Assembly: GCF_020859565.1 (NCBI RefSeq)
Contig: NZ_JAJHUO010000003.1
Coordinates: forward strand, 88,862 to 152,861
Origin: Saccharothrix luteola
Lineage (GTDB): Bacteria; Actinomycetota; Actinomycetes; Mycobacteriales; Pseudonocardiaceae
Direction of reading: 5' to 3'
Length of the DNA stretch: 64,000 nucleotides
Shown: positions 25,502 to 34,108 of the stretch, piece by piece
How the letters are laid out: every line of letters starts with the position of its first letter
Position numbering within the stretch: position 1 is the stretch's first letter
Notes under the pieces: model-generated
Database searches by the model: none
Seen by the model: the letters and a program-made list of their open reading frames with translations, nothing else
What the model was told of the DNA's origin: nothing
Made by a program: the position numbers and the translations under genes

Positions 25502-25516
25502 CCGCGCTCGGCTCCC

Positions 25517-25819
25517 TTACCCGGTGAACCGGTAGGAACCGACGATCGTCGCTTCGTTGAACGAAGGCGGGCTGCTGACGCGGTCGCCGAAGTCCTTCAT
25601 GAAGTCGGCGAACGCGGAGATGCCGTCCAGCGGGTTGTCGTCGGTCTCGTGGACGACGATGTGCACGAACGTCACGCCGTCCTCGAGCCGGAAGGTCGCG
25701 TACCGGATGCCGCCCGGGTCCTGGGCCTCGAGCTCGGTGTAGATCCGCTCGACCAGCTCCTGGTTCTCGTCCGCCTTCTCCTTGCTGTCGGCCGTGTACT
25801 GGATCACGTGGTTGCTCAT
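25517..25819 (-). CDS. Small dimeric alpha/beta-barrel (ABM-like) protein
   Basis: A 100-residue protein, MSNHVIQYTADSKEKADENQ then LVERIYTELEAQDPGGIRYA, ending NEATIVGSYRF. The pattern of strand, long amphipathic helix, two strands and a DDNPLDGISAFADFMKDF helix fits the ABM/EthD-like ferredoxin fold of monooxygenases and unknown proteins. No cofactor-binding motif is visible. The ATG at 25819 has GAGAGGAA upstream. It lies between the two HxlR-SCP2 paralogues, either of which may control it. Confidence 0.75.
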   Translation of the reverse strand: MSNHVIQYTADSKEKADENQELVERIYTELEAQDPGGIRYATFRLEDGVTFVHIVVHETDDNPLDGISAFADFMKDFGDRVSSPPSFNEATIVGSYRFTG

Positions 25820-25904
25820 GCAGTTCCTCTCGGTGGTGTTCTGACATGACGCCGCGTGGGCGGGCCGTGCCCCGGCCCACCCGCGCGGCGCCCGGCGGCG
25901 GCCG

Positions 25905-26232
25905 TCAGTCCTGTGTGGACGCGAACGCCACCTCCGTGCCCGCGTCCGCTCCCGGTGGGCGAGGGGTTGCCCTCGGGAGCGGTGACGCGGCGAGCGGATC
26001 CGACGCCGCGAACGCGGTCGCGACGGGGACCGCGGGTTGCGGGCGTCCGGTCGCGGGGGGGGGGGGGGGGGCGGCGGGGGGGGGCGCCCCCCCCCCCCCC
26101 GACCGCGGAGTCCTCCGGGACGAGGGCGTCGACCGCCGAGGCAGGCCGGCGTCGCGCCCGGGCCGGAGATCGATCCGGTGGGTCGGACGAGGGTGGTGCC
26201 GGTGGTGACTGGTCGCTCCGCTGGCTGGACAT
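25905..26232 (-). CDS. Possible small gene broken by a homopolymer tract
   Basis: On the minus strand an ATG at 26232 with GGGGAG just upstream opens a Pro/Ser-rich frame, MSSQRSDQSPPAPPSSDPPD..., that ends in VDALVPEDSAVGGG at the G/C tract. Beyond the tract a different frame reads PAVPVATAFAASDPLAASPL and ends TEVAFASTQD-stop at 25905. The distance between start and stop is not a multiple of three. The simplest view is one gene of about 110 codons with wrong or missing bases in the tract. I do not recognise a family, and the segment may instead be non-coding. Confidence 0.3.
26051..26100. other. Poly-G / poly-C tract, probable artefact
   Basis: Runs of 8-20 G are followed by runs of C with almost no other base, a pattern of collapsed or chimeric sequence. 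It resembles the tract at the left end. The reading frame on the minus strand shifts across it. Confidence 0.75.
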
Positions 26233-26251
26233 CCGCTCCCCAGGGGCTGTC

Positions 26252-26310
26252 AGTCCTGAAAACAACCCGCTCGGTTGCACCCTACTAGCCGCTAGTCCTA
26301 AAAGACAACC
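26252..26310. promoter_or_regulatory. Operator-like repeats upstream of HxlR copy 2
   Basis: AGTCCTGAAAACAACC (26252-26267) and AGTCCTAAAAGACAACC (26294-26310) are direct repeats 42 bp apart, about four helical turns. ACTAG-CCG-CTAGT (26284-26296) is a perfect inverted repeat that overlaps the second copy. All lie 42-100 bp before the HxlR start. Confidence 0.45.
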
Positions 26311-26351
26311 ACGCACCCTGTCTGGAGGACTTCCGCTGGTAGGATGCCGTT

Positions 26352-27017
26352 ATGGCGACCAAGCGCAAGTACGATGACGGGTGCGCGACGGCTCACGCCC
26401 TCGACTTGGTGGGAGAGCGCTGGGCATTGCTGATCGTGCGCGAGTTGCTGTTCGGCCCGAAGCGGTTCACCGACCTGCGCACCGGCATGCCGGGAGCGAG
26501 CCCCAACGTGCTGTCGCACCGGCTGCGCGAGCTGGAGGAGTTCGGCGTGGTGCGCCGCCGCAAGCTGCCGCCGCCCGCCGCCGCCTGGGTCTACGAGCTG
26601 ACCGCGTGGGGCCGGGAGCTGGAGCCCGTCATCACCTCGCTCGGGCGCTGGGGCGGCCGGTCGCCGTCGTTGCGGCACGACGCCACGATCAGCGTGGACT
26701 CGCTGATGCTCGCGCTGAAGACGCTGTTCGACCCCGGCCGCGCCGACGGCTTCACCGCCGACCTGGTGCTGCGGTTGGGCGAGGACTCGTTCCGCGTGCA
26801 GCTGTCCGTGGACCGGATCTGGATCACGCGCGGCGAGCTGGACCACCCGCAGGCCGTGATCGAGACCGACCCGGCGACGCTCAACGCGTTGATCTGGAGC
26901 GGGCGGGGGCTGTCCGAGGCGATCGAGGAGGGTGACATCAAGGTCACCGGCAGCCGGGAGCGCGTGGAGCGCTTCCTCGGCCTGTTCCCCCTCCCGAAGC
27001 CCGCCGTGGTGGCCTGA
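26352..27017 (+). CDS. HxlR-family regulator with SCP2-like C-terminus (copy 2)
   Basis: A 221-residue paralogue of the protein at 24695-25390: MATKRKYDDGCATAHALDLV then GERWALLIVRELLFGPKRFT, sharing long identical blocks such as ELLFGPKRFTDLR and AWGRELEPVI, with conserved Cys11. The C-terminal half again fits an SCP2-like ligand domain. The ATG lies 6 nt after the -10 box TAGGAT (26340-26345), so the mRNA is probably leaderless. Operator-like repeats lie upstream. It converges with a GMC oxidoreductase gene and could regulate that region. Confidence 0.85.
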   Translation: MATKRKYDDGCATAHALDLVGERWALLIVRELLFGPKRFTDLRTGMPGASPNVLSHRLRELEEFGVVRRRKLPPPAAAWVYELTAWGRELEPVITSLGRWGGRSPSLRHDATISVDSLMLALKTLFDPGRADGFTADLVLRLGEDSFRVQLSVDRIWITRGELDHPQAVIETDPATLNALIWSGRGLSEAIEEGDIKVTGSRERVERFLGLFPLPKPAVVA

Positions 27018-27074
27018 CCGCCCCTGTCCGGGAAGCACGACGGCGGCAGTCCGCCGGAACGGGCCGGGGACCGC

Positions 27075-27116
27075 GGGCGGCGCTTCCCACGCCTGCGAAG
27101 CGGGGAAGCGCCGCCC
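27075..27116. terminator. Bidirectional hairpin terminator
   Basis: GGGCGGCGCTTCCC / GGGAAGCGCCGCCC is a perfect 14-bp stem with a 14-nt loop between the convergent HxlR and GMC genes. Confidence 0.75.
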
Positions 27117-27120
27117 GGTG

Positions 27121-28704
27121 TCACGCGGTCGACGCGCTGACCACCGCGGCCGGGGCGAGCGGTTGGCGGCCGAGGATCAGGTCGGCGGCCTTCTCCGCGA
27201 TGGCGATCGTGGGCGCGTTGGTGTTGCCGCGGATCACGGTCGGCATCACGGAGGCGTCCACCACCCGGAGTCCTTCGACACCCCGGACGCGCAGTTCGGC
27301 GTCGACCACGGTGCCCATCGCGCACGTGCCCACCGGGTGGAACTCCGTCTGCGTCGCCCGGCGGACGTGCTCGCGCAGGTCTGCGTCGGACTCGGACTCG
27401 GGCCCGCCCACCTGCCGCTCGGTGTAGGGCGCCAGCGACCGCTGCCGCGAGATCTCCAGACCCCGCCGCACGCCCTCGACCATCGCGCGCAGGTCGGCGT
27501 CGTCGTCGTAGTAGTTGTGCCGGATCTTCGCCTTGGCCGTCGGGTCGTCGGACGCGATGGTCACGCTGCCCCGGCTGCGCGGCGTCAGCAGGCACGCGCC
27601 GAAGGAGATCGCGTGGTCGGTCGGCATCCCCAGGCCGCCGTCGGCGAACATCACCGGACCGGCGATGAACTGCATGTCCGGCGCCGGCAACCCGTCCTCG
27701 GACCGGAAGAAGCCGCCCGCCTCGCCGATGTTGGACGTCAGCGGACCGGTGCCGTGCTCCACGAACTCCTGCCCGTACTTCGGGTCGCTCGCGATGAGCA
27801 GGCTCACCGGCTGGGAGTGGGCGAACACCAGCATGACGTGCGGGTGGTCCTGCAGGTTCCGCCCGACCTCCGGCTGGTCCAGGACGACCGGGACCTCCAA
27901 CGCCCGCAGCAACTCCGCCGGGCCGATGCCCGACAGCTGGAGCAGGTGCGGCGAGTTGTAGGCGCCCGCCGAGACGATGACCTCGCGCTCGGCTCGGATC
28001 ACCAGCTCCTCGTCCAGGCGCGAACCGATGACGCCGGTCGCCCGGTCGCCGTCGAAACTGACCCGGTGCACCTCGACGTTGGTCTCCACGGTCAGGTTCG
28101 GCCGCGACATCGCCGGGTGCAGGAAGGCAACCGCGGCGCTGCACCGCTTTCCGTCGCGCTGGTTCACCTGGTACAGGCCGAACCCGTCCTGCTCGGCGCC
28201 GTTGAAGTCGTCGTTGGTCGGGTAGCCGGCCTGGATCGCGGCTTCGACGAACGCCGTGGACATCACGTTGCGGGACCGGCCGTCCGCCACCGTCATCGGC
28301 CCGCCGACGCCGTGGAACTCCGACGCGCCGCGCTCGTTGTCCTCGGAGCGGATGAAGTACGGCAGCAGCTCGTCGTAGGACCAGCCCGGCTGGCCCCAGC
28401 CGTCGTAGTCGAGGCGGTTGCCGCGGATGTAGATCATCGCGTTGATGGAGCTCGAGCCGCCGAGCACCCGGCCGCGCGGCAGGTAGATCCGGCGACCGTT
28501 GAGGTTCGGCTCGCCGTGGGTGTCGAGGTCCCAGTCGACCCGGGTGCGGAAGAGCTTGCCGAACGCGGCGGGCACGTGCACGGTCGGCGAGGTGTCCGCC
28601 GGCCCCGCCTCCACCAGGCACACCTTGACGTCCGGGTCCTCGGACAACCGTGCCGCGAGCACGCACCCCGCCGAACCGGCGCCGACGATCACGTAGTCGT
28701 ACAT
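27121..28704 (-). CDS. GMC-family FAD oxidoreductase (choline dehydrogenase-like)
   Basis: A 527-residue flavoprotein. The FAD dinucleotide fold is YDYVIVGAGSAGCVLAARLS; the GMC signatures are LPRGRVLGGSSSINAMIYIR and SAGAYNSPHLLQLSGIGP. The catalytic His is in TEFHPVGTCAMG and the partner Asn in VIRGNTNAPTIAIAEKAA. It oxidises an alcohol; the substrate is not known. The ATG at 28704 has AAGGAGAAG upstream; a longer frame would enter the low-GC promoter. It stands alone but shares direction with the exporter, AhpD-like, second GMC and UnbLVU genes further right, and may belong to the same pathway. Confidence 0.88.
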   Translation of the reverse strand: MYDYVIVGAGSAGCVLAARLSEDPDVKVCLVEAGPADTSPTVHVPAAFGKLFRTRVDWDLDTHGEPNLNGRRIYLPRGRVLGGSSSINAMIYIRGNRLDYDGWGQPGWSYDELLPYFIRSEDNERGASEFHGVGGPMTVADGRSRNVMSTAFVEAAIQAGYPTNDDFNGAEQDGFGLYQVNQRDGKRCSAAVAFLHPAMSRPNLTVETNVEVHRVSFDGDRATGVIGSRLDEELVIRAEREVIVSAGAYNSPHLLQLSGIGPAELLRALEVPVVLDQPEVGRNLQDHPHVMLVFAHSQPVSLLIASDPKYGQEFVEHGTGPLTSNIGEAGGFFRSEDGLPAPDMQFIAGPVMFADGGLGMPTDHAISFGACLLTPRSRGSVTIASDDPTAKAKIRHNYYDDDADLRAMVEGVRRGLEISRQRSLAPYTERQVGGPESESDADLREHVRRATQTEFHPVGTCAMGTVVDAELRVRGVEGLRVVDASVMPTVIRGNTNAPTIAIAEKAADLILGRQPLAPAAVVSASTA

Positions 28705-29170
28705 GCGCTTCTCCTTCCCCCTTTTCCCGGGGGGAAACCGTCGAAAGAAATGACGAAACCCCAGGGGGGAACAGCGTAGGAAATGCCCCACACGGCCGCT
28801 TGTTCGAAAGTGCTGAGTTGCCGTAAAGGACTGTGCGCGACTCCCGCTCTCGCCGGGCCCGCGTACGACGAGAGGTCCCGCTCGGAGAACCGGGCGGGAC
28901 CTCCGCAACCGTGCCGGACCGCCGTGTCTATGCGGTGTGACCTGGCCTTATGTCTCAGTCGGGGTGACCGCCGTCTCGATGTCGCCGTCGAGGAGCGGCT
29001 GACCGGCGTCCGCCTCTTGATCACCTATTCCCACGTGAGGAGCGGAAATCCCATTGGTGGAAAATTGGTCGCGCGGGTGATTCGGCTACGTTCGGTCACT
29101 CGCTGATTCCGTTCCGGAGTCGATTCGGTCGGCCGGCTCGTGAGAATGCCTATTCTGCCCCACGGGGAAT
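28705..29170. other. 466-bp gap without a convincing gene
   Basis: The stretch is less GC-rich than its surroundings. It holds the promoter of the GMC gene (left end) and a perfect 10-bp stem GAGGTCCCGC / GCGGGACCTC at 28872-28903 with a 12-nt loop, a likely terminator for the leftward MFS operon. Short reading frames on both strands show no family signature. Confidence 0.5.
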
Positions 29171-30763
29171 TCACCGTCGAACCGGCGAAACGGGTGCGGG
29201 CGCGGCGGCGCGGGACTTGATCCCGAGGGCCAGCAGCCCACCGAACAGGATCGCCCCCGCCGCGACGGCCAGCGCCGGACGGCTGGCGGACACGAAGGCG
29301 GTGCCGAACGCCTCCCGCGCCAGGGCGCCGAACAGCTCCGCCTGGTCCGGTGGGAGGTCGGCGGGGGTCGCCACCCCGCCCTGCTGGCCGGCGCCCAGCC
29401 GCAGCCCGTGCGCGGCGGCCTCCTCGAACGCGTCGAGGAACCGGGGCCGGACCTGCTCGGGCAACCGGGTGGACAGCGCCGCGGTCTCCTCCCGCAACGC
29501 CGCCACGAGCCGGTTCTGCAGCACCGCGCCGACGACCGCCGCACCGAGCGCGGCCCCGGTCTGCCGGGCGGTGTTGAGCACCCCGGAGGCGGTGCCCGCG
29601 CGTTCGGGTGGGATGCCGCGCATGGCCTCGGTGGTGGCGGGTGCCAGCGCCAGTCCCATGCCGACGCCGATGAGCAGCATCGGCACGATGAACGTGACGG
29701 GCGTCGACGTGGCGTCCGGCACGAACGCCACCCCGAGCACGCCGGCCGCGAACAGCACCATGCCGACCGTCAGGGGCAGTCGGCCCCCGATCCGGTCGGC
29801 CAGCCGCCCGCCGACCGGCGCCACGGCGCTCAGCAGGAGCGTCCACGGCAGTGCCGTCACCCCGGACATCAGCGGGCTCATGCCGAGCAGGGTCTGCGTC
29901 TCGATGACGAACACCAGCATCAACCCGTACACCGCGAACGACGAGATGAGCGTGATGCCGGTGGCGATGGAGTAGTTGCGGTCGCGGAACAGGTCCAGCG
30001 GCACCAGCGCCTCGCGCTGCCGCCGTTCCCACAGCACGAACGCGACACCCAGCACCGCGCTCAGGACGAGCACCGCCGGGATGCTCAGCACACCCGTGAT
30101 CACGCCCCAGTCGTGCCGCTGCCCCTCGACGAGCGCGTACACCAGCGCCAGGAGCGCGCCGGTGGCGAGGACGACGCCGACCACGTCGAACCGGTGCGGT
30201 CGCCCGGCGCGCAGGTCCGGCACGAACTTCAGCGCCAGCACCACGCCGAGCACGCCGAACGGGATGTTGAGCAGGAACACCGCCTGCCAGCCGAACGCCG
30301 TGACGACGAGCCCGCCCACCGTCGGCCCGCTCACCGCCGCGACACCCGCCACCGCGGTGAAGATCCCGAACGCCGCGCCCCGCCGCTCGGCGGGGAAGAT
30401 GCCGGAGATCAACGTCAACGCCTGCGGTGTCAGCGCCGCCGCGCCGACGCCCTGCAACACCCGCGCGCCGATGAGCAGACCCGGCGACGTGGCCAGTCCA
30501 CAGAGGACCGACGCGACGGTGAAGACGGCGAGGCCGGCGACGAACACCGCACGCGGCCCGACCAGGTCGCCGACCCGGCCGAACACGATCAGCAGCGACG
30601 CGAACGCCAGCAGGTAGCCGTTGAGCACCCACAGCACCTCGTCGATGCCCGCGTCGATGCTCGTCATGATGTCCGGCGCGGCGGTGTTGACGATGGTGGT
30701 GTCGAGCAGGATCAGGAAGTTCGCCAGGCACAGGACCACCAGCGCCCGCCACGGTCGTTGCAC
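29171..30763 (-). CDS. MFS exporter, DHA2 family (14 helices)
   Basis: A 530-residue drug-type efflux protein. Motif D1-like LLDTTIVNTAAPDIMTS, motif A FGRVGDLVGPRAVFVAGLAV, motif B ARVLQGVGAAALTPQALTL and motif C GPTVGGLVVTAFGWQAVFLL are all present, and 14 hydrophobic helices are predicted, the size of the DHA2 group. It exports toxic compounds by proton antiport. The GTG at 30763 lies 1 nt after the stop of the AhpD-like gene, with GGAGG inside that gene, so the two are translated together. It could be the self-resistance pump of the pathway suggested for this region. Confidence 0.88.
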   Translation of the reverse strand: MQRPWRALVVLCLANFLILLDTTIVNTAAPDIMTSIDAGIDEVLWVLNGYLLAFASLLIVFGRVGDLVGPRAVFVAGLAVFTVASVLCGLATSPGLLIGARVLQGVGAAALTPQALTLISGIFPAERRGAAFGIFTAVAGVAAVSGPTVGGLVVTAFGWQAVFLLNIPFGVLGVVLALKFVPDLRAGRPHRFDVVGVVLATGALLALVYALVEGQRHDWGVITGVLSIPAVLVLSAVLGVAFVLWERRQREALVPLDLFRDRNYSIATGITLISSFAVYGLMLVFVIETQTLLGMSPLMSGVTALPWTLLLSAVAPVGGRLADRIGGRLPLTVGMVLFAAGVLGVAFVPDATSTPVTFIVPMLLIGVGMGLALAPATTEAMRGIPPERAGTASGVLNTARQTGAALGAAVVGAVLQNRLVAALREETAALSTRLPEQVRPRFLDAFEEAAAHGLRLGAGQQGGVATPADLPPDQAELFGALAREAFGTAFVSASRPALAVAAGAILFGGLLALGIKSRAAAPAPVSPVRR

Positions 30764-30764
30764 C

Positions 30765-31742
30765 TCACACCTCCGTCGCGCGGTGCAGCAGCCCCGCCAT
30801 CCGCCGGGCAGCCGTGAAGCCGGCCCAGGACACCAGCTCGACCAGCCGCCGGTCGTCCCCGCCGAACGCGGCCACGGTGTCGTCGTCGACCTGGTAGGAC
30901 GCGATCGCCACGAGCAGCGCCAGGGTCGCGCCCGGCCGGTCCTCGGCGGGCAGGCCGGCCACCGCCTCGGTGACCCAAGCGCGGCTCAAGCCCGGTGGTG
31001 TGCCGTCCCACGCGGCGATCCGGTCGAGCACCAGGTCCCGCGCGGGCTGCGACAACGCCCGCTCGCCACCGGCGTCGAACGCCGCCGCGATCCGGCCGAG
31101 CGCGTCGGCGATGACCGGGTTCCCGGACGACCAGGCGAGGTCGTCCGGCCGCGGCGCTTCCGCCAGCAGCCGCAGCGACCGGCCCGGCGGGTAGTCCTTG
31201 CGCGCGCTCGTGCCCATGAACTTCCCCAGGAACTTGCGGGCGGGCGCGGGCGCGTTGGCCGGCAGCGGCGAGTCGCCCAGGAAGACGTTCACCACGCGGT
31301 TGAGGTAGTGGAACGCCACCACGACGCCGAGCAGCTCGGGCAGCTGCTCCGCCGGGAACGGCCGCACCGCACCGGACCCGCTCGCCCACGCCTCGACGTC
31401 CGCGAACGTGGTCGGGGTGAGGTCCTCGAGGGTCGCGGTGTGGATGGAGACGCAGTAGGGGCAGGTGTTCGAGCGCGACACGGCCGCCGCGACCGCCTCC
31501 TTCACCGCGCGCGACGCGTGCCCCGACGCCACCAGCGTCTCCCGCAGCAACGACCAGGTCGCGGCCAGGGCGACCGGCGCGGGGGAGTGCAGCGCGACCG
31601 GCGGCGCGAGCATGCCGAAATCGGCCTCGACGTCGGAGTACACGACCGCCACCAGGCCGGTCGCCGCGCTCGGCTTCACCGGCTCGACGTGACGGATCTG
31701 CTTCAGGGAACGGCGCAGCGCGGTGCGGACGATCCTGCCCAT
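30765..31742 (-). CDS. AhpD/carboxymuconolactone decarboxylase-fold protein
   Basis: A 325-residue helical protein with the AhpD-like redox motif SNTCPYCVSIHTATL, where CPYC and a following His form the usual relay. A second, motif-less helical half follows (PADERPG-like helices near LSRAWVTEAVAGLP), so it is about twice the length of AhpD and may be an internal duplication. A peroxidase or decarboxylase role is possible; neither is shown. The ATG at 31742 has AGGGAGAT upstream. It is the first gene of an operon with the DHA2 exporter. Confidence 0.75.
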   Translation of the reverse strand: MGRIVRTALRRSLKQIRHVEPVKPSAATGLVAVVYSDVEADFGMLAPPVALHSPAPVALAATWSLLRETLVASGHASRAVKEAVAAAVSRSNTCPYCVSIHTATLEDLTPTTFADVEAWASGSGAVRPFPAEQLPELLGVVVAFHYLNRVVNVFLGDSPLPANAPAPARKFLGKFMGTSARKDYPPGRSLRLLAEAPRPDDLAWSSGNPVIADALGRIAAAFDAGGERALSQPARDLVLDRIAAWDGTPPGLSRAWVTEAVAGLPAEDRPGATLALLVAIASYQVDDDTVAAFGGDDRRLVELVSWAGFTAARRMAGLLHRATEV

Positions 31743-32394
31743 CGGAATCTCCCTAGCTGGTGTGAGGTTTCACGGTCGGCGCCGGACGCGCCGCGCCCGG
31801 CGCACCGAGCCGGCAGGCGGAGCGCAGGCCGCCGAACGCCACGAGCACCGCGCTTCGTGATGCCGAACAGGCCGGTCGGGACGCGCGGCGCGGCGAGCAC
31901 AACCGACGCCTGCTCGATTCCCCGGGTTGCGACTGCGACGGCGATCGACCGGTGCGCGGTCGGCCTCGCCATCGCGGGGCCCGGCGTCAGCCCGGTCACC
32001 GAGAACCCCTGATCGCGGACCGGTCCGACGACGAGGACGTGCCGACGCCCGAACCGGTCGCCCGGCCACCACCGCGTCGAGCGCGACGATGGACGACGCG
32101 AGGCGGTGAGCGCCCGGCGCTGCGCGGTGCCCATGCGCGGTGTGGTCACGCGTAGATGCTCTCGCCGATCACCCCGGAAACCTTCTTCCGGACTGCTCGG
32201 ACGTCTGCCGACCCGTCGCTGCGCACGTGTGGAGATGGCCGGCGCGGGTGGCCCTTCGCGACGATGGCCGGTCGCGCGACGACCGGAGCGCGACCACCTC
32301 GTGCGGGAAGACCGTGAGCGGCGGCTCGACCGGACCCGGGCACAGCGGTACCCGGCCGCGAGGGAGTCCCTCGCGACCGGGTTCCACCGGCGAC
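31743..32394. other. 652-bp gap, possible gene remnants
   Basis: No intact gene is recognisable. The right part, on the minus strand, ends a frame with VRAVRKKVSGVIGESIYA-stop near 32154, which looks like a protein C-terminus without a body. The left part has open but feature-less frames. The segment may hold decayed genes. It also contains the promoter of the AhpD-like gene. Confidence 0.35.
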
Positions 32395-34056
32395 TCAGTC
32401 GTGCACCAGGTCCGGCAGCAGGTTCTTCACACCGCGCCGACCAGCGGTCTCGCCGTCCGGCGACGGGGCGCCGTACTTCACGTCGACCCCGCGCTCCTGC
32501 AACGCCCGCACGATGCCCGGCATCGCGCGCTCGGCCAACGCGGCGATGGTCAGCGCCGGGTTCACCGTCAGGGCGCCCGGCACGGCCGCGCCGTCGGTCA
32601 CGAAGATGCCCGGGTGCCCGCGCAGCTCGTGCCGGTCGTCCAGCGCGGAGGTCTCCGGGTCGTCGCCGATGCGGCAGGACGCCAGCGGGTGGACCGTGTA
32701 CGCGCCCACCACGTCGTTGGTCCACGGCATGACCTTCGACAGGCCGTCCTTCTCCATGATCGACTTGACCGCCGCGTCCGCCTGACGCCAGCCGAACAGG
32801 GTGTTCTCGGTCGGGTTGTAGGTGATCGGCCCCCGACCCAGCATCTGCTGGGAGATGCGGACCGAGTTGCCGGTGGGCGGGGGCGCGCCGAACACGCCCT
32901 CGTTGTCGTCCTCGGTCATCGAGAAGATCGTCAGCCAGGACTGCCACTTCTCGACGATCTTCTTCTTCTCCGCGCCGAACCACGTGGGCGACCCGGGCAG
33001 CGCGTCCGGGGTCTGCGCCAGGATGGTGCCGAAGCCGGGCGGGAAGTACAGCTGCTCCAGGCAGAACCGCGAGAACTCGGGCAGCGAGGGGTCCAGGTTG
33101 TCCCAGCTCGCGACGGTCGGGCCCTTGCCGATCTGGTTCGCCGCGTAGGACAGGTCGTCCTCGCGCGACAGGCCGAGCAGGTCGCGGGCCTTGTCCTCGT
33201 CGATGATCGCCGTGTTCAACCGCTCGCCGTTGCCGGAGAAGTACCGGCCGACGGCGTGCGGCATCTTGCCGAGCGTGTCCTCCGAGCGCTGGAGGATCAC
33301 CGGCGTGGCGCCCGCGCCCGCCGCCAGGATCACGATCTTGGCCTCGATCTCGCCCTGGCCGATGCTCACCCGGTAGTCCACGTCGTGGATGACGTTGTAG
33401 CTCACGCGGTAGCCGCCGTCCGCCGTGCGGACCAGCTTCTGCACCTCGTGCATCGGCCGGATCTCGGCGCCGTGCGCGATCGCCGCGGGCAGGTAGTTGA
33501 GCAGCAGGGACCGCTTGGCGTCGAACTTGCAGCCCGCCATCATCCAGTTGCAGTTGGTGCAGAGCTTGGTGTCGATGGCGACCGGCACCGGGTTGGCGGT
33601 GCGGCCGGCGTGGTCGCACGCCGCGGCGAACAGCCCGCCCGAGTAGCTCACCTGGTCCCAGTCCTGCTTGGTGACCGGCAGCGCCTCGCTGACCTTGTCG
33701 TACCAGGGGTCGAGCGTGTCGCGGTTGATGGCGCCGGGCCACATGCGCCGACCGATGCTGCCCTTGCGCTCGAAGACGAACCGCGGCGCGCGGGGCATGG
33801 CGGCGAAGTACACGACGCTGCCGCCGCCGACGCAGTTGCCGCCGAGCAGGCTCATGCCGTTGCCGACGACGAAGTCGAAGATCCGCGTGTACGAGGAGCC
33901 CATCAAGTAGTCGTGCTCGAAGTCCTTGCCCTCGAGCCAGGGGCCTCGTTCCAGCACGGTGACCTTGGCACCGCCCGCGGCGAGGTGGTAGGCGGCGATG
34001 GCGCCGCCGAACCCGCTGCCGACGATGAGGACGTCGGTGCTCTCTGTGCTCGTCAT
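32395..34056 (-). CDS. GMC-family oxidoreductase (cholesterol oxidase-like branch)
   Basis: A 553-residue FAD enzyme. The N-terminal fold is TDVLIVGSGFGGAIAAYHLA; NGMSLLGGNCVGGGSVVYFA marks the FAD-binding signature; the catalytic His is in YTVHPLASCRIGDD and the terminal block is TVNPALTIAALAERAMPG. A cysteine-rich segment, LCTNCNWMMAGC, is typical of this branch and may bind metal or form a disulfide. It differs clearly from the GMC protein at 27121. The ATG at 34056 is 52 nt after the DUF5987 stop, so the two probably form an enzyme complex in which DUF5987 is the small subunit. Confidence 0.87.
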   Translation of the reverse strand: MTSTESTDVLIVGSGFGGAIAAYHLAAGGAKVTVLERGPWLEGKDFEHDYLMGSSYTRIFDFVVGNGMSLLGGNCVGGGSVVYFAAMPRAPRFVFERKGSIGRRMWPGAINRDTLDPWYDKVSEALPVTKQDWDQVSYSGGLFAAACDHAGRTANPVPVAIDTKLCTNCNWMMAGCKFDAKRSLLLNYLPAAIAHGAEIRPMHEVQKLVRTADGGYRVSYNVIHDVDYRVSIGQGEIEAKIVILAAGAGATPVILQRSEDTLGKMPHAVGRYFSGNGERLNTAIIDEDKARDLLGLSREDDLSYAANQIGKGPTVASWDNLDPSLPEFSRFCLEQLYFPPGFGTILAQTPDALPGSPTWFGAEKKKIVEKWQSWLTIFSMTEDDNEGVFGAPPPTGNSVRISQQMLGRGPITYNPTENTLFGWRQADAAVKSIMEKDGLSKVMPWTNDVVGAYTVHPLASCRIGDDPETSALDDRHELRGHPGIFVTDGAAVPGALTVNPALTIAALAERAMPGIVRALQERGVDVKYGAPSPDGETAGRRGVKNLLPDLVHD

Positions 34057-34108
34057 GGAAACTCCAATCGCCGGGCCTGACGGGCGCGGCAGAACGTTGC
34101 GGACGGGG

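Noticed and set aside
26591..28666. Long open frame antisense or frame-shifted to the GMC gene
   Set aside because: High GC gives long shadow frames; only the frame with FAD and GMC motifs is coding.
28783..29106. Plus-strand frame of 107 codons between the GMC and MFS genes
   Set aside because: Composition and sequence are not protein-like, and a likely terminator hairpin lies inside it.
31703..33742. Long minus frame across the gap at 31.7-32.4 kb into the second GMC gene
   Set aside because: It is out of frame with the GMC motifs and has no family signature.
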